Below are positions 26,711 through 37,741 of a stretch of 64,000 nt of DNA, one piece after another. The notes below the pieces were generated by a model. That model was not told the DNA's origin and ran no database searches. It was given only the letters and a program-made list of their open reading frames with translations. The stretch comes from Thermococcus sp. LS1. Its GTDB lineage: Archaea; Methanobacteriota_B; Thermococci; Thermococcales; Thermococcaceae. The translations under genes and the position numbers were made by a program. Position 1 is the stretch's first letter. The number at the start of each line of letters is the position of its first letter. The DNA is taken from NCBI RefSeq assembly GCF_012027395.1, contig NZ_SNUJ01000002.1:248001-312000 (forward strand), written 5' to 3'.

Positions 26711-27232
26711 CACTGAGAGAGCAAGGAGCTTCAGAGCCTTTACCGTCCCTCTTCTGAACCTTTCTCCAGCTTCTCCTTCTCCATGGACTATTTCCCTGTA
26801 CCATATTATACCCGCAACCCCTGCCACAGCTAGGGCTGGAATCTCGATGACCCCATGAGGGATTATCCCGAGGACTATCTGCTCCGTCGAGAGCTCCCCT
26901 GTAAGCTGGACGGCTCTCAAAACCAGGCCGACGATGAAGCCGTTGAAGGCCATTATGAACCAGGGGCCGAGGCCGAAAAGCAGGCCCGAGAGCATCATGA
27001 AAAGAGCAACCATGGAGTTATTGGTGAATATTAGGACAAAGTTCTTGAAGCTGGAATCTGAAATTGGCCCGATTTCTTCGGCTATTTTCTTAACGGCCTC
27101 TATAGCTACGTCGGGATTGCCAAGGGCGAAGGCGTAGCCCAAAAAGGACGCCGCGATGAACACTAGGAGTAGAAGAAGGAAAGTTCTTGCGGGAGAGCCC
27201 TTTTTTGATCCGGGCACCTCGCTCACCCTCAC
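26645..27232 (-). CDS. SpoIIM-like (DUF95) membrane protein
   Basis: 195 residues with five or six membrane segments. NFVLIFTNNSMVALFMMLSGLLFG and LGIIPHGVIEIPALAVAGVAG are typical of the stage II sporulation protein M family found widely in archaea. The archaeal function is unknown. The GTG start overlaps the stop of the lipoate-ligase-like gene as GTGA, so the two are coupled. Confidence 0.88.
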   Translation of the reverse strand: MRVSEVPGSKKGSPARTFLLLLLVFIAASFLGYAFALGNPDVAIEAVKKIAEEIGPISDSSFKNFVLIFTNNSMVALFMMLSGLLFGLGPWFIMAFNGFIVGLVLRAVQLTGELSTEQIVLGIIPHGVIEIPALAVAGVAGIIWYREIVHGEGEAGERFRRGTVKALKLLALSVLLLLVAAFIEAYITPSIAGIG

Positions 27233-27513
27233 TTCTTAAGGGCGTTCTTAAGGGCTATCTTGAAGTCCTCGACGTTCACGTAGGGCATCTCTATGTCCAT
27301 CCTGACGGCAAAGAACTCGTCGATGATCTGCTCGAGCTCCTCCAGCTTGTGGCCCTCAAGCTCTCTTTCAAGGTCGTGGATAGCCTCCTCTGGGTGCATG
27401 AAGAAGTCCCCAGTTATCTTGACGTTCTCGGCTATCCCCTTCTCTTCGTCGAACTCTATCCTTATCAGGCCCTTCTTGGCCTTGTGCTCACCGACGTGGT
27501 GCTTCATACCCAT
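27229..27513 (-). CDS. Lipoate-protein ligase C-terminal-domain protein (LplB-like)
   Basis: 94 residues from ATG 27513. KGLIRIEFDEEKGIAENVKITGDFF and ELEGHKLEELEQIIDEFF match the accessory C-terminal domain of lipoate ligases, which in archaea is a separate subunit needed by the catalytic LplA. The catalytic partner is not in this window. Alternative starts at TTG 27519 and ATG 27507. Confidence 0.75.
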   Translation of the reverse strand: MGMKHHVGEHKAKKGLIRIEFDEEKGIAENVKITGDFFMHPEEAIHDLERELEGHKLEELEQIIDEFFAVRMDIEMPYVNVEDFKIALKNALKK

Positions 27514-27558
27514 CCCCAAAGTAAATCCCGCGGAGAACTTTTTAAAGGTTGGGTATAA

Positions 27559-29505
<1,947 letters not shown>

Positions 29506-29549
29506 GAAAAGCTAAAATACTTTCCTTTTCTAACTTTTCCGGTGATGTT

Positions 29550-30071
29550 ATGCGCGGTGTTATAGTTCCCCTTGTAACACCTTTTAACGAAGACTACTCT
29601 ATTGATGTTCCTGCCCTTGAGGAACACATAGACTTTCTCCAGAAGGCCGGCGTTCATGGGATATTTATCAACGCGACCACTGGCGAGAAGTACATTGTGA
29701 CTTTCCCAGACAATACAGTGATTTTCCTACATCCCGTTGCCATCGCTGGATGGGTGGGCATTCTAGTGACTTTCTTAAACCTCATTCCCGCCGCCCAGCT
29801 CGATGGCGGTCACATAGCAAGGGCCTTCCTCAGTGATAAGATGCACCGCTATCTTACGATGGCCGTTGGTCTGGTTCTCATAGGCATGAGCTTCCTCTGG
29901 GTTGGCTGGCTCATCTGGGGCATGCTCGTGCTTCTGATGGGTTCGGTTGGAAATCCTGGAGCACTTGATGAGGTCTCCCCGATCTCAAAGAAAAGGCTCG
30001 TCTTGGTTATCTTGGCCGTGATAATCTTCCTAATTTCTGCAACACCGAGACCGCTCTGGGTCACCGGTTGA
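29550..30071 (+). pseudogene. Chimera: N-terminus of a DapA-family aldolase joined to the C-terminus of a site-2 protease
   Basis: 173 codons. Residues 1-46 (MRGVIVPLVTPFNEDYSIDV...FINATTGE) are the start of a dihydrodipicolinate synthase/aldolase. From residue 47 the frame reads as the C-terminal 127 residues of an S2P intramembrane protease, including the membrane motif NLIPAAQLDGGHIARAF with the catalytic Asp. The missing parts of both genes are joined to each other at 37742-39373. Neither product can be active as an aldolase, and the protease lacks its HExxH half. The junction is at GAG 29685-29687. Its 3' end overlaps the convergent HTH gene by 11 nt. Confidence 0.9.
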
Positions 30072-30624
30072 TCTTTCTTTCCTTTAAGATTTGTTCGATA
30101 TCGTAGTATATTGAGTCCCTCGAAACACCGAACATCCTCGCGATCTCGGATATATTGAGAACCCTTGGATTGTAGTTGAAGGTCTCCAGAACACCAGCCA
30201 GCAATTCTCTGCGCTCCGTTATCGTGAACTCAGTGAAGGATTTTTTCTCCAGAGGGGCATTGTAAACAACAACACCAACCGCATAGGTCCTTCTGGTCAC
30301 GGGGGTGGTATAGGTCCCTATTTCAAAGTTAACGACCTGTGCGTCTCTGGGCAGAAACCTGTTGAGTTTTTCCAGCGTCCTGTTTATCGCATCCTCTTTG
30401 TTTCTGCCCGTGGAATACTCTGCGAGGATGCCTTTCAGCATATTACCACGGAGATCTATTAAGAGAGTTACTGTAAGGTTCATGAATGCACCGAAAGTTA
30501 GGGTTATCTTTGAGGAAGATATAAAACCTGATTTAGATGATAGTAATTCCTGCGACTTAGACAAAACACTGTTTATACAATCTTCAATGTTTGAAGATTC
30601 ACATTGAACACTCACTAATTCCAC
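30061..30624 (-). CDS. HTH-domain protein, putative regulator of adjacent pilin-like genes
   Basis: 187 residues from a GTG start with GGGTGAT upstream. The C-terminus has a clear HTH (LNISEIARMFGVSRDSIYYDIEQIL, as ISEIARMFGVSRDSIYYDIE, about 158-177). The N-terminal 140 residues are a mixed alpha/beta domain with no family I can name. It is divergent from the first pilin-like gene, and the 117-nt gap contains a dyad at 30682-30696. Control of the pilin-like genes is an inference from position. Confidence 0.75.
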   Translation of the reverse strand: MELVSVQCESSNIEDCINSVLSKSQELLSSKSGFISSSKITLTFGAFMNLTVTLLIDLRGNMLKGILAEYSTGRNKEDAINRTLEKLNRFLPRDAQVVNFEIGTYTTPVTRRTYAVGVVVYNAPLEKKSFTEFTITERRELLAGVLETFNYNPRVLNISEIARMFGVSRDSIYYDIEQILKERKINR

Positions 30625-30681
30625 AAGATCACCCCTGTACTTTCCACAGTATTGGGGATAGTTAACTTAAATTTGAGGAGA

Positions 30682-30696
30682 AAGCTATATAAGCTT
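30682..30696. promoter_or_regulatory. TATA box inside an inverted repeat, AAGCTATATAAGCTT
   Basis: AAGCT/AGCTT arms around ATATA, 46 nt before the pilin-like gene at 30742. The TATA box itself is the loop of the dyad, so a regulator binding the dyad would compete with TBP. Confidence 0.5.
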
Positions 30697-30741
30697 TTTC
30701 AGTGCATTAATGTATGAAGTAATCCTCTGGAGGTGAAGAAA

Positions 30742-30918
30742 ATGAAGAGGAAGGCTCAGGGTGCTATTGAGTACCTGTTTATGATCGCGGCTGCCCTGAT
30801 AATAATCCTGATTGTAGTCAGGCAGCTCCAGAACAGGGGCAATACTGCCTCTACGACCATCGAGGGCGCTGAGGGAGAGATAAGCAACGTTCTTAGCTCG
30901 ATGAGTGCCAGCGGTTGA
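30742..30918 (+). CDS. Mini pilin-like protein with class III signal peptide
   Basis: 58 residues from ATG 30742, after GGAGGTGAAG. The N-terminus MKRKAQGAIEYLFMIAAALI has the archaeal prepilin signature: basic residues, then Q-G-A-I-E-Y before a hydrophobic helix, with cleavage expected before the Gln by the PibD/FlaK-type peptidase. Only 35 residues follow the helix, so it is much shorter than adhesive pilins or archaellins. It may be a minor subunit or a tether in the membrane. Confidence 0.85.
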   Translation: MKRKAQGAIEYLFMIAAALIIILIVVRQLQNRGNTASTTIEGAEGEISNVLSSMSASG

Positions 30919-30973
30919 AGTTTTTAGTTTTTGGGTCTGTTCTACCCACTTTTTGACTTACGGAGGGGAAGTT

Positions 30974-31150
30974 ATGAGAAGGTATGGACAGAGTTCACTG
31001 GAGTATGTATTTATGTTCGCTGCCGGTTTGCTCATGGTGCTGATAATCCTCGTGATACTAAGGGATCGTCCGCACCACACAGCCGCACAGCTTGTCGAGT
31101 CGGGAGATAATCTAGTTTCGGAGGCTCTAAGTGAGTTGCAGGAAGGATGA
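30974..31150 (+). CDS. Second mini pilin-like protein with class III signal peptide
   Basis: 58 residues from ATG 30974 (GGAGGGG upstream). MRRYGQSSLEYVFMFAAGLL is a class III signal peptide with the Q-S-S-L-E-Y motif; a 30-residue charged helix follows. It is close in layout to the gene 56 nt upstream, which suggests a duplication or a two-subunit set. It ends 4 nt before the convergent glycosyltransferase gene. Confidence 0.83.
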   Translation: MRRYGQSSLEYVFMFAAGLLMVLIILVILRDRPHHTAAQLVESGDNLVSEALSELQEG

Positions 31151-31154
31151 TCAT

Positions 31155-33422
31155 TCATCCTGTCAGTCCAAATACGATTTTGGTTCCGGTTATCTCAAGC
31201 TCGTTTGTTGAAATCTTTCTGATCCTAATGTCTATCCCTCTAATAATCAAATGAAAATCCCCACAGTATACATCCACTGGAGCGTTTGCTTCTTGGTTGA
31301 GTTTTAGGTGTGTCGCTCCAGCAAAAACTGTTATCTCGTTAGTGAAATTAAATATGAGCGGCAAACTCACTGAGGATAAAACAATCTCGCTCCCATTTAG
31401 AAACAGCTCAAACGTTACCTGTTCAGATGGAATGCTAGAGTACTGTGTTACAATGTAGGCACCATAGTCATGATTGAGCTTCATCTGGGTACGGAAGTCA
31501 AAGGTCACATTATGAGTAACTGCATAGAAATTCGCGATTTCTGTTGAGTTTATCCAAACAATAACCCTGCCATTGTAAGTACTTATATAAAGCGGTCCTG
31601 TAGAATTACGAGTAAGTGACTGTGAATACATTTCTAGGACATCTTTGTTATCATAAGACTCGCCATACAATAAAGCTGAATTCATTCTCACCGTCGATGC
31701 AAAGCTCCGAAGTTGATCTCTGAATTCTTTGTTAACCCAGTTGTAATATGCCCAGGTGCTAATGACGAAATATTCAACTCCCTCCTCTTTCAAGATCTTA
31801 AGCATCGTACTAACGTTGAGATCTTCAAGTAAAATTAAACCAAATGCGTCAATGTAATATGGGACAGTATTGGCGCCTAGGTAATAAGTATTCATTGGAT
31901 TTAAGGAATAAGTCGTCCCTAGGGCAATGTCTGCGGATGAGAGGTAGTCTCTGAGATCATCCCTCATCGTTTTTGTGTGAACTGCGTAGATAAACTTTAG
32001 ATTGCCGTGGGGATACTGATAAACAATTCCAAAATCAGCCACCAACAGCAATAGGACGAGGAAAAAGCCCAGAGTGTGCACATGTCCTTTTTGAACGATG
32101 GAGGGAAGATTGTAAAGAACATCTGCAAGCAGAATATATATCAACAATAAAAGGGGCAGGATAAATCTGCCTGTGATAATAGATGGAGACACTGCAAAGT
32201 ACATAAATGCTGTTATAGTTGACAAGACAACGAGGAATCTGCCCAAAGAAGACATTGGAACTTTCTTAGAAAATGCCCAGATAGCCACCACCAAGAGGAC
32301 TAACAGAACAACCGGAAGAACAAACATCCAGAACTCCAAAGTGTTCTTGTAAATGTCCTCAAAGAGATCGCTGACAAATATGAAGAAGTTTATTATCGGG
32401 AAGCTTCTACCCCCCTGTATCAAATATGTCTGGGAGAAATAATCAGTGCTAATGGCTATTCCTAACAATCCTTCCACGATCATTTTGGGCAAAAAGAATG
32501 CAGAAGTCAGAAGCAAGACGCGTTTTAGATTATGAAGTGAAAAGCTAATCATGTCTTTTACTTGTGGAAGATACGAGGCGTTGAATATTTTTAGAGTCAA
32601 ACTACCCCAAATGACGAGAAAGATCATTATGGGGATTATCTGATCCCAGTAAATGATTCTATGAATACCCGGCACCACGACAACGGCCCTAACATACCAG
32701 CTTGGCCATAGAATAATAGTAGCCATCACTAAAAGAATCATAATGAGGTACACGGTTGCCAGTATAAAGACCTGTCGTCTGTTAAAAATAACCCTTACTG
32801 CGCCCTGCAAGTATGAAATAATGCGCCCACTTCTATTGAATAATATTAGGATGTACAGCGCAAGTGCATACGGAAGAATGGTGAACTTAGACGTGCTTCC
32901 AAGACCCACCCAAAATAACGCAATATATGCATATCTTTCATTTTCTGTTTTTATGTATCTGACAAAATAGTAAACAGACAGCAGAGTGAAAAATTCAATT
33001 GAAGATTCATGAAAAACAAGAGAGTTTACTTGAATTAAAAGAGGATCGAGAGTCAGCAATCCAGAGAGAATAAGACCCAATTTCCAGTCTTTAATCTCCT
33101 TGCCGATGTAGTATGCTATGATTAATGATAGCAAACCAAAGAAAACTGATAGCATCCGTCCGATTATATAACTGTCCCCAAATATCTTCAACCAGATGGC
33201 AAGGAGGTAGTAATAGAGGGGAGGATGAACTGCAAAAATATCCCTGTAAGGGAGATAACCATGGTTAATCAGCCGGGCGATTAGAAGATACGTACCCTCG
33301 TCATAGTCGTAGTATTCGCTCATGGATTCAAGCATAAGCAGGCGAAGGAGTATGTAAGCAAAGAATATCATACTTAACAAGGTATATTTATACACTGAGT
33401 CCTTATGATTCAGCTTACCCAT
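31155..33422 (-). CDS. GT39/PMT-type membrane glycosyltransferase
   Basis: 755 residues from ATG 33422, which follows GAGAGGAGGAGTGAAG and overlaps the upstream stop codon as ATGGGTAA; the longer open frame to 33542 is not used. The N-terminal half has about 12 membrane segments with the GT-C motif YDYDEGTYLLIARLINHG (near residue 40) and FAVHPPLYYYLLAIWLKIFG. The C-terminal 250 residues are an extracytoplasmic beta-rich domain. The acceptor is unknown; glycosylation of surface proteins such as the adjacent pilin-like proteins is possible. Base composition is clearly richer in A+T than the neighbouring genes, a sign of transfer. Confidence 0.82.
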   Translation of the reverse strand: MGKLNHKDSVYKYTLLSMIFFAYILLRLLMLESMSEYYDYDEGTYLLIARLINHGYLPYRDIFAVHPPLYYYLLAIWLKIFGDSYIIGRMLSVFFGLLSLIIAYYIGKEIKDWKLGLILSGLLTLDPLLIQVNSLVFHESSIEFFTLLSVYYFVRYIKTENERYAYIALFWVGLGSTSKFTILPYALALYILILFNRSGRIISYLQGAVRVIFNRRQVFILATVYLIMILLVMATIILWPSWYVRAVVVVPGIHRIIYWDQIIPIMIFLVIWGSLTLKIFNASYLPQVKDMISFSLHNLKRVLLLTSAFFLPKMIVEGLLGIAISTDYFSQTYLIQGGRSFPIINFFIFVSDLFEDIYKNTLEFWMFVLPVVLLVLLVVAIWAFSKKVPMSSLGRFLVVLSTITAFMYFAVSPSIITGRFILPLLLLIYILLADVLYNLPSIVQKGHVHTLGFFLVLLLLVADFGIVYQYPHGNLKFIYAVHTKTMRDDLRDYLSSADIALGTTYSLNPMNTYYLGANTVPYYIDAFGLILLEDLNVSTMLKILKEEGVEYFVISTWAYYNWVNKEFRDQLRSFASTVRMNSALLYGESYDNKDVLEMYSQSLTRNSTGPLYISTYNGRVIVWINSTEIANFYAVTHNVTFDFRTQMKLNHDYGAYIVTQYSSIPSEQVTFELFLNGSEIVLSSVSLPLIFNFTNEITVFAGATHLKLNQEANAPVDVYCGDFHLIIRGIDIRIRKISTNELEITGTKIVFGLTG

Positions 33423-34995
33423 CTTCACTCCTCCTCTCACATTCGGTGATTTTCTCCCGAAGTTTTTCATGGATGCATTCTCTACCAGCTTCAGATGGAT
33501 AAGGATACATCGAATAGCATTCAAGGATGATTTTAGATGCATTAACTATTATTAGGTTATCGTATTCACTCTTTTTGAGATACGTTATGTCTTTGGTATA
33601 ACTCGGCCTCGTGGACTCAATTAGGATAATCGTTTTATTGTCTATGTATGTTGAGTTAAATGGAGTTACTATATAGTAAGTATCCAGCCTGTTAGCTAAA
33701 TGAGGAAACAGCTCATTATGAGTCGATATTGGGCATTGACTTTGTTGAAGATATTCAACTATCTCGTCAATTACGCCGAAATATGAGTTTCCAACTCTCC
33801 ACATATAAAGTAGTTGGCTAATCCTATATCCAGACACATAGTCGGTGTCAACTACATGAAACGCCGGAGAAAAAAGCAACATTGTCAAGAATGGAATCAC
33901 TAGAATTTTTTTCAGAGTTACAGAGTATGTATTTGTAAAATCTCTATAGGCAACCTTGATGGTTATTGCTTCCAAATCTTTCAATCCATAGACGATCAGT
34001 ATAAACAACAATGGAATTAACATGTATGGGTATTGATATCCAATCATCACTTGATAATCGTTGCTAGACAATATATTTTCGAGCCATAGTGGCAACGTAG
34101 CTAGGAATAACCTTGGTTTCAATAGGGGCAAAAAACCAAGGGACATGAGGATTACCAAGATATATCCTAATACTAGCTTTCCATTGATATTAATATGGGA
34201 GTAGTACACCTCACCAAGTTTATTATCTGAGAAGTAGGGGTATCCCATAGGATTAAACATTGGCACTACTACAAACATGCTAATTAATATCCACAGGATG
34301 CCTATAGATATAAGCACTGTTGACATTTTCTTTGTTTTGAGGATTTTAGTCCAATTTCGGATGTTTAGAAGGTCCCTAACAGTACAATCCCCAAAAATAT
34401 ACACCAAGCCCAAACTTATTAATGCCAAACCTGCATCTTCCTTCACGGTAAGAATTACCAGTGCAGATAATAGGGCTCTGAAATACTTATGTTTCTCAAG
34501 GTAATAAGCTGTCAGAAAGATAAAAGGAACCGCAAGGCTAACTGGGTGAAAATCGAACCTATTAATCCCGTGTACTGCAGGATTCATAAGATATAGAAGG
34601 GCAACAAAGGTAGCTTTCTTCTCGTCATTCGTTACGAGATAAGCAAACTTAAACAACGGATAAGCTGCAAGACCCAAGGCGGAGGTCTGAATAATCAGGA
34701 GAGTCTCAGCGTATGGAAATAACTTATACAATGGAACAAGAAGAAGTAGTATGGGCTGATTATGTGTACCGAAGTGGGAGTACACTCCCAAATCCTGCCA
34801 TTCTCCGGTATTAAACAATAAACCTTGATTATGAGCAGTTGTCCAGAGTGACTGTATGAAAATGCCCAAATCATAACCTGAAGTCAGGTACACATAATGT
34901 CTAAGAATTGAATATACCGAAAAGAAAGTTATGTAACCAAAGACAGCCAGATGAACATAAAATAATGATTTTTTTGTTCCAGTCTTTATCACCAC
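33415..34995 (-). CDS. DUF2079 polytopic membrane protein
   Basis: 526 residues with about 10-11 hydrophobic segments. The DUF2079 motif is seen in YDLGIFIQSLWTTAHNQGLL (about residues 40-60) with HFGTHNQPILLLLVPLY and DFHPVSLAVPFI following. The family is thought to be related to GT-C glycosyltransferases. It forms a two-gene operon with the GT39-type gene (8-nt overlap) and shares its A+T-rich composition and many ATA/AAT codons. Confidence 0.85.
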   Translation of the reverse strand: MVIKTGTKKSLFYVHLAVFGYITFFSVYSILRHYVYLTSGYDLGIFIQSLWTTAHNQGLLFNTGEWQDLGVYSHFGTHNQPILLLLVPLYKLFPYAETLLIIQTSALGLAAYPLFKFAYLVTNDEKKATFVALLYLMNPAVHGINRFDFHPVSLAVPFIFLTAYYLEKHKYFRALLSALVILTVKEDAGLALISLGLVYIFGDCTVRDLLNIRNWTKILKTKKMSTVLISIGILWILISMFVVVPMFNPMGYPYFSDNKLGEVYYSHININGKLVLGYILVILMSLGFLPLLKPRLFLATLPLWLENILSSNDYQVMIGYQYPYMLIPLLFILIVYGLKDLEAITIKVAYRDFTNTYSVTLKKILVIPFLTMLLFSPAFHVVDTDYVSGYRISQLLYMWRVGNSYFGVIDEIVEYLQQSQCPISTHNELFPHLANRLDTYYIVTPFNSTYIDNKTIILIESTRPSYTKDITYLKKSEYDNLIIVNASKIILECYSMYPYPSEAGRECIHEKLREKITECERRSEDG

Positions 34996-35198
34996 ACCAC
35001 CAGAGAAAACAAACTCGGCACATCCTTAAAAATATTGTTGAGGGGACATCCTAATGTAGAATAACACAATATTCCACAATGATCACGGATAAGGAGACAA
35101 ACTTCTTCAGAATTAATTTCTGTAATGTGCCCAAAGAATACCCCTATCCAAAAAGATTTTTAACAAGCTCAACTAAAAATAAATGTAAGGGTGATACC

Positions 35199-35759
35199 AT
35201 GGGCTTCTTGTCATTCGGCCCAAAAAAGGATAAAATAAAAAAGCTCATAGAAGAAGAGCGGTTTGATGACATCATTACAATGGTTATGAAGGACAAAAAG
35301 GCACTCGATGGCCTCATTGAACTCTTGGACGATAGTGTGCCGGGAATTCGCGGAGATGCCCTTCTGATTCTGGGGATGATTGCCGAGCAGAGGGGAGAAG
35401 TTCTCGAATCCCGCATTGATAGGATCTTTCCAAAAGCTGTGGAACTCACAAAGAACAGAAATCCCTACGTAAAGGAAAATGCGATGGTTCTGTCCTACGA
35501 ACTTGCCCGTAGGTTCCAGACCAAAATAATGAAACTTAAGGACACTATTATCAGTGACCTGATAGAGGAGATTAGAGAAGGTGACAAGAACACCAAGGGC
35601 TTTGCACTGATACTACTCGGTGAGCTCGACGCTAAAGAGACCAGGGAGTACGTTGAGGAGCTCGTAAATGTTGAGGACAAAGTTATACTCCCGTTTGAAG
35701 GGAAGAAATGGGTTCCACTCGGCCAGATAGCCAGGGAAACCCTCGAAAAACTCTCCTGA
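35199..35759 (+). CDS. HEAT-repeat-like protein
   Basis: 186 residues from ATG 35199 (AAGGGTGATACC upstream), not from the ATG at 35079 that precedes the TATA-like ATTTTTAACAAG (35154-35165). Alpha-helical repeats are visible: LDGLIELLDDSVPGIRGDALLILGMIAEQ and FALILLGELDAKETREYVEELVN (each a HEAT-type pair). It is probably a protein-interaction scaffold. Its stop is 9 nt before the BofA-like gene, so the two form an operon. Confidence 0.75.
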   Translation: MGFLSFGPKKDKIKKLIEEERFDDIITMVMKDKKALDGLIELLDDSVPGIRGDALLILGMIAEQRGEVLESRIDRIFPKAVELTKNRNPYVKENAMVLSYELARRFQTKIMKLKDTIISDLIEEIREGDKNTKGFALILLGELDAKETREYVEELVNVEDKVILPFEGKKWVPLGQIARETLEKLS

Positions 35760-35768
35760 GGTGGTCTC

Positions 35769-36005
35769 ATGATTGAAACGCTGCTGTTTTTAGTCCTGCT
35801 GGTGGTTGCTCTTTACCTAGTTATTAAGCTGACAGTGGCCATTCTGAAGTACCTAGTTACCAACGCAATTATCGGTCTGATACTCCTCTGGATACTCAAC
35901 ACCGTCGGAATAGCACACGTCGAGTACACCTTCCTAAACATCCTTATCGTGGCCATAGGCGGCATCGTGGGAGTTATTTTGCTGGTGATACTCTCGTGGT
36001 TATAG
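35769..36005 (+). CDS. BofA-family small membrane protein
   Basis: 78 residues, almost wholly hydrophobic with three segments. KYLVTNAIIGLILLWILNTVG (as LVTNAIIGLILLWILNTVG, about residues 29-47) is the signature of the pro-sigma-K processing inhibitor BofA family. In Bacillus, BofA restrains a site-2 protease; a site-2 protease gene lay nearby before the inversion, but a link in archaea is only a suggestion. Confidence 0.8.
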   Translation: MIETLLFLVLLVVALYLVIKLTVAILKYLVTNAIIGLILLWILNTVGIAHVEYTFLNILIVAIGGIVGVILLVILSWL

Positions 36006-36102
36006 CTCCCTCCAGATTTCGATTTTAGCCTCTATCTAAATCTTTATAAATTCCCTTTTCGTGCCCTTCTTGGAGCGAGAGAGGTCTTGGAGGGTGATGC
36101 TC

Positions 36103-37350
36103 ATGTCTCACAAATCAGCCGAAATGTATGAGCTCAAGAAAAAAGTGGAGGAGCTGAAGAGCTATCGAGGCCGAGCGACCGAGCTTGTAAGCCTCTACAT
36201 CCCAGCGGGCTACGACATAAACAAGGTTATGCAGCAGCTTAGGGAGGAGTATGGAACTGCCCAGAACATCAAGTCAAAGTCCACTCGAAAAAACGTCCTC
36301 GGTGCCCTTGAGAGGGCCATGCAGCACCTCAAGCTTTATCGAAAAACCCCCGAGAATGGTTTGGCCCTCTTCGTTGGAAACGTGAGTGAGCAGGAGGGAG
36401 TGAGCGATATAAAGCTCTGGGCCATAGTTCCGCCGGAACCCCTTAAGGTTCGCCTTTACCGCTGCGACCAGACCTTTGTAACCGAGCCCCTTGAGGAAAT
36501 GCTCCGTGTTAAGGACGCCTACGGTCTAATAACCGTCGAGAAGAACGAAGCCACGATAGGCCTTCTGAGGGGCAAGAGGATTGAGGTCATCGACGAGCTC
36601 ACCTCAAACGTCCCGGGAAAGACGAGGGCAGGTGGTCAGTCGGCGAGGCGTTACGAGAGGATTCGTGAGCAGGAGACTCACGAGTTCATGAAGAGAATCG
36701 CCGAGCACGCCACCAAGGCCTTCCTGCCGCTCCTTGAGAAGGGTGAGCTCAAGGGAATCATCATAGGCGGTCCGGGACCGACTAAGGAGGAGTTCGTCGA
36801 CGGCGACTACCTCCACCATGAGCTCAGAAAGAAGGTAATTGGAGTCGTCGACATCAGCTACCACGGCGAATACGGCCTCAGAGAGCTCGTTGAAAAGGCC
36901 AGCAACATACTCAGCGAGCACGAAGCTGTGAAGGAGAGGAAGCTCATCCAGGACTTCTTCAGGCACCTCGTCAAGGACACTGGGCTGATAACCTACGGCG
37001 AGAGGGAAGTCAGGAAGGCTCTAGAGCTCGGTGCCGTTGACACGCTCCTCATCAGCGAGGGCTACGACAAGGTCAGGGTTAAGGCGAAGTGCAATGCCTG
37101 CGGCTGGGAGGAGCTCAAGACAATGAGCGAGCAGGAGTTCCACGTTTACAAGAAGAAGCTCACCCACTGCCCGAAGTGCGGCAGTCAGAACATAATCTTC
37201 GAGAAGTGGGACGTCGCCGAGGAGCTCATAAAGCTGGCAGAAGAGAGCGGTGCCGAGGTTGAGATAATATCCCTCGACACCGATGAGGGCCAGCAGTTCT
37301 ACAAGGCCTTTGGTGGCCTTGGAGCCTTCCTGAGGTACAAGATTCACTGA
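36103..37350 (+). CDS. prf1: Peptide chain release factor aRF1
   Basis: 415 residues; ATG 36103 (alternative ATG 36097) follows GGAGGGTGATG. It has the stop-codon-reading NIKS motif ([10 protein letters not shown], about residue 60) and the peptidyl-tRNA hydrolysis motif GGQ ([17 protein letters not shown], about 180). The C-terminal minidomain has two CxxC pairs (CNACGWEE and CPKCGSQN) that bind zinc. It terminates translation at all three stop codons. Confidence 0.95.
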   Translation: MSHKSAEMYELKKKVEELKSYRGRATELVSLYIPAGYDINKVMQQLREEYGTAQNIKSKSTRKNVLGALERAMQHLKLYRKTPENGLALFVGNVSEQEGVSDIKLWAIVPPEPLKVRLYRCDQTFVTEPLEEMLRVKDAYGLITVEKNEATIGLLRGKRIEVIDELTSNVPGKTRAGGQSARRYERIREQETHEFMKRIAEHATKAFLPLLEKGELKGIIIGGPGPTKEEFVDGDYLHHELRKKVIGVVDISYHGEYGLRELVEKASNILSEHEAVKERKLIQDFFRHLVKDTGLITYGEREVRKALELGAVDTLLISEGYDKVRVKAKCNACGWEELKTMSEQEFHVYKKKLTHCPKCGSQNIIFEKWDVAEELIKLAEESGAEVEIISLDTDEGQQFYKAFGGLGAFLRYKIH

Positions 37351-37351
37351 C

Positions 37352-37741
37352 CTCCTCTTTGCCTTGAGGGGTGGGGATTCCTCTCGGGAGTCATGATCCC
37401 CAACCCTTCAGGGCTTTCATCGGTTTACAGGCTCATCTCCTACTTCCCCGTTACCGGGTTTTCGGTTCAGCCCGAAGGCTCGGTCTAGAGCCCATTACCC
37501 CTTCCCGCCCGAGCGGGTTAGGGTTATCGTCAAGAGACCACTCCAAAGTTTTCAACCATCCAAGAGGGCGGTTTTTGAGGACGCTTTCCAGCGTCAACCC
37601 TCACGAATGCTGGAGGGTATTCTGAAATCCCTCATCTCATCGGGTTTTATGGAGTGGCCTCTTCGAGACCTTGTTACTCTGAAGAGTATTTAAGAGTTTC
37701 GGTTCACCGATTGCTTCTTGGAAGTTTTACTGCACCTCCAC
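37352..37741. mobile_element. Structured noncoding block, probable IS200/IS605-type remnant (TnpB guide-RNA end)
   Basis: This 390-nt block lies between aRF1 and the right chimera and has no open frame. At its left end, CCTTGAGGGGTGGGGAT (37362-37378) pairs with ATCCCCAACCCTTCAGGG (37396-37413) in a long hairpin. More GC-rich hairpins follow (CCCGTTACCGGG; CCCGCCCGAGCGGG; AGCCCGAAGGCT). The layout resembles the right end of archaeal IS605 elements, where the omega RNA is made. A minus-strand TATA-like CTTAAATACTC near 37685-37695 could mark the other end. No TnpB coding sequence is left. The element type is an inference. Confidence 0.45.
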
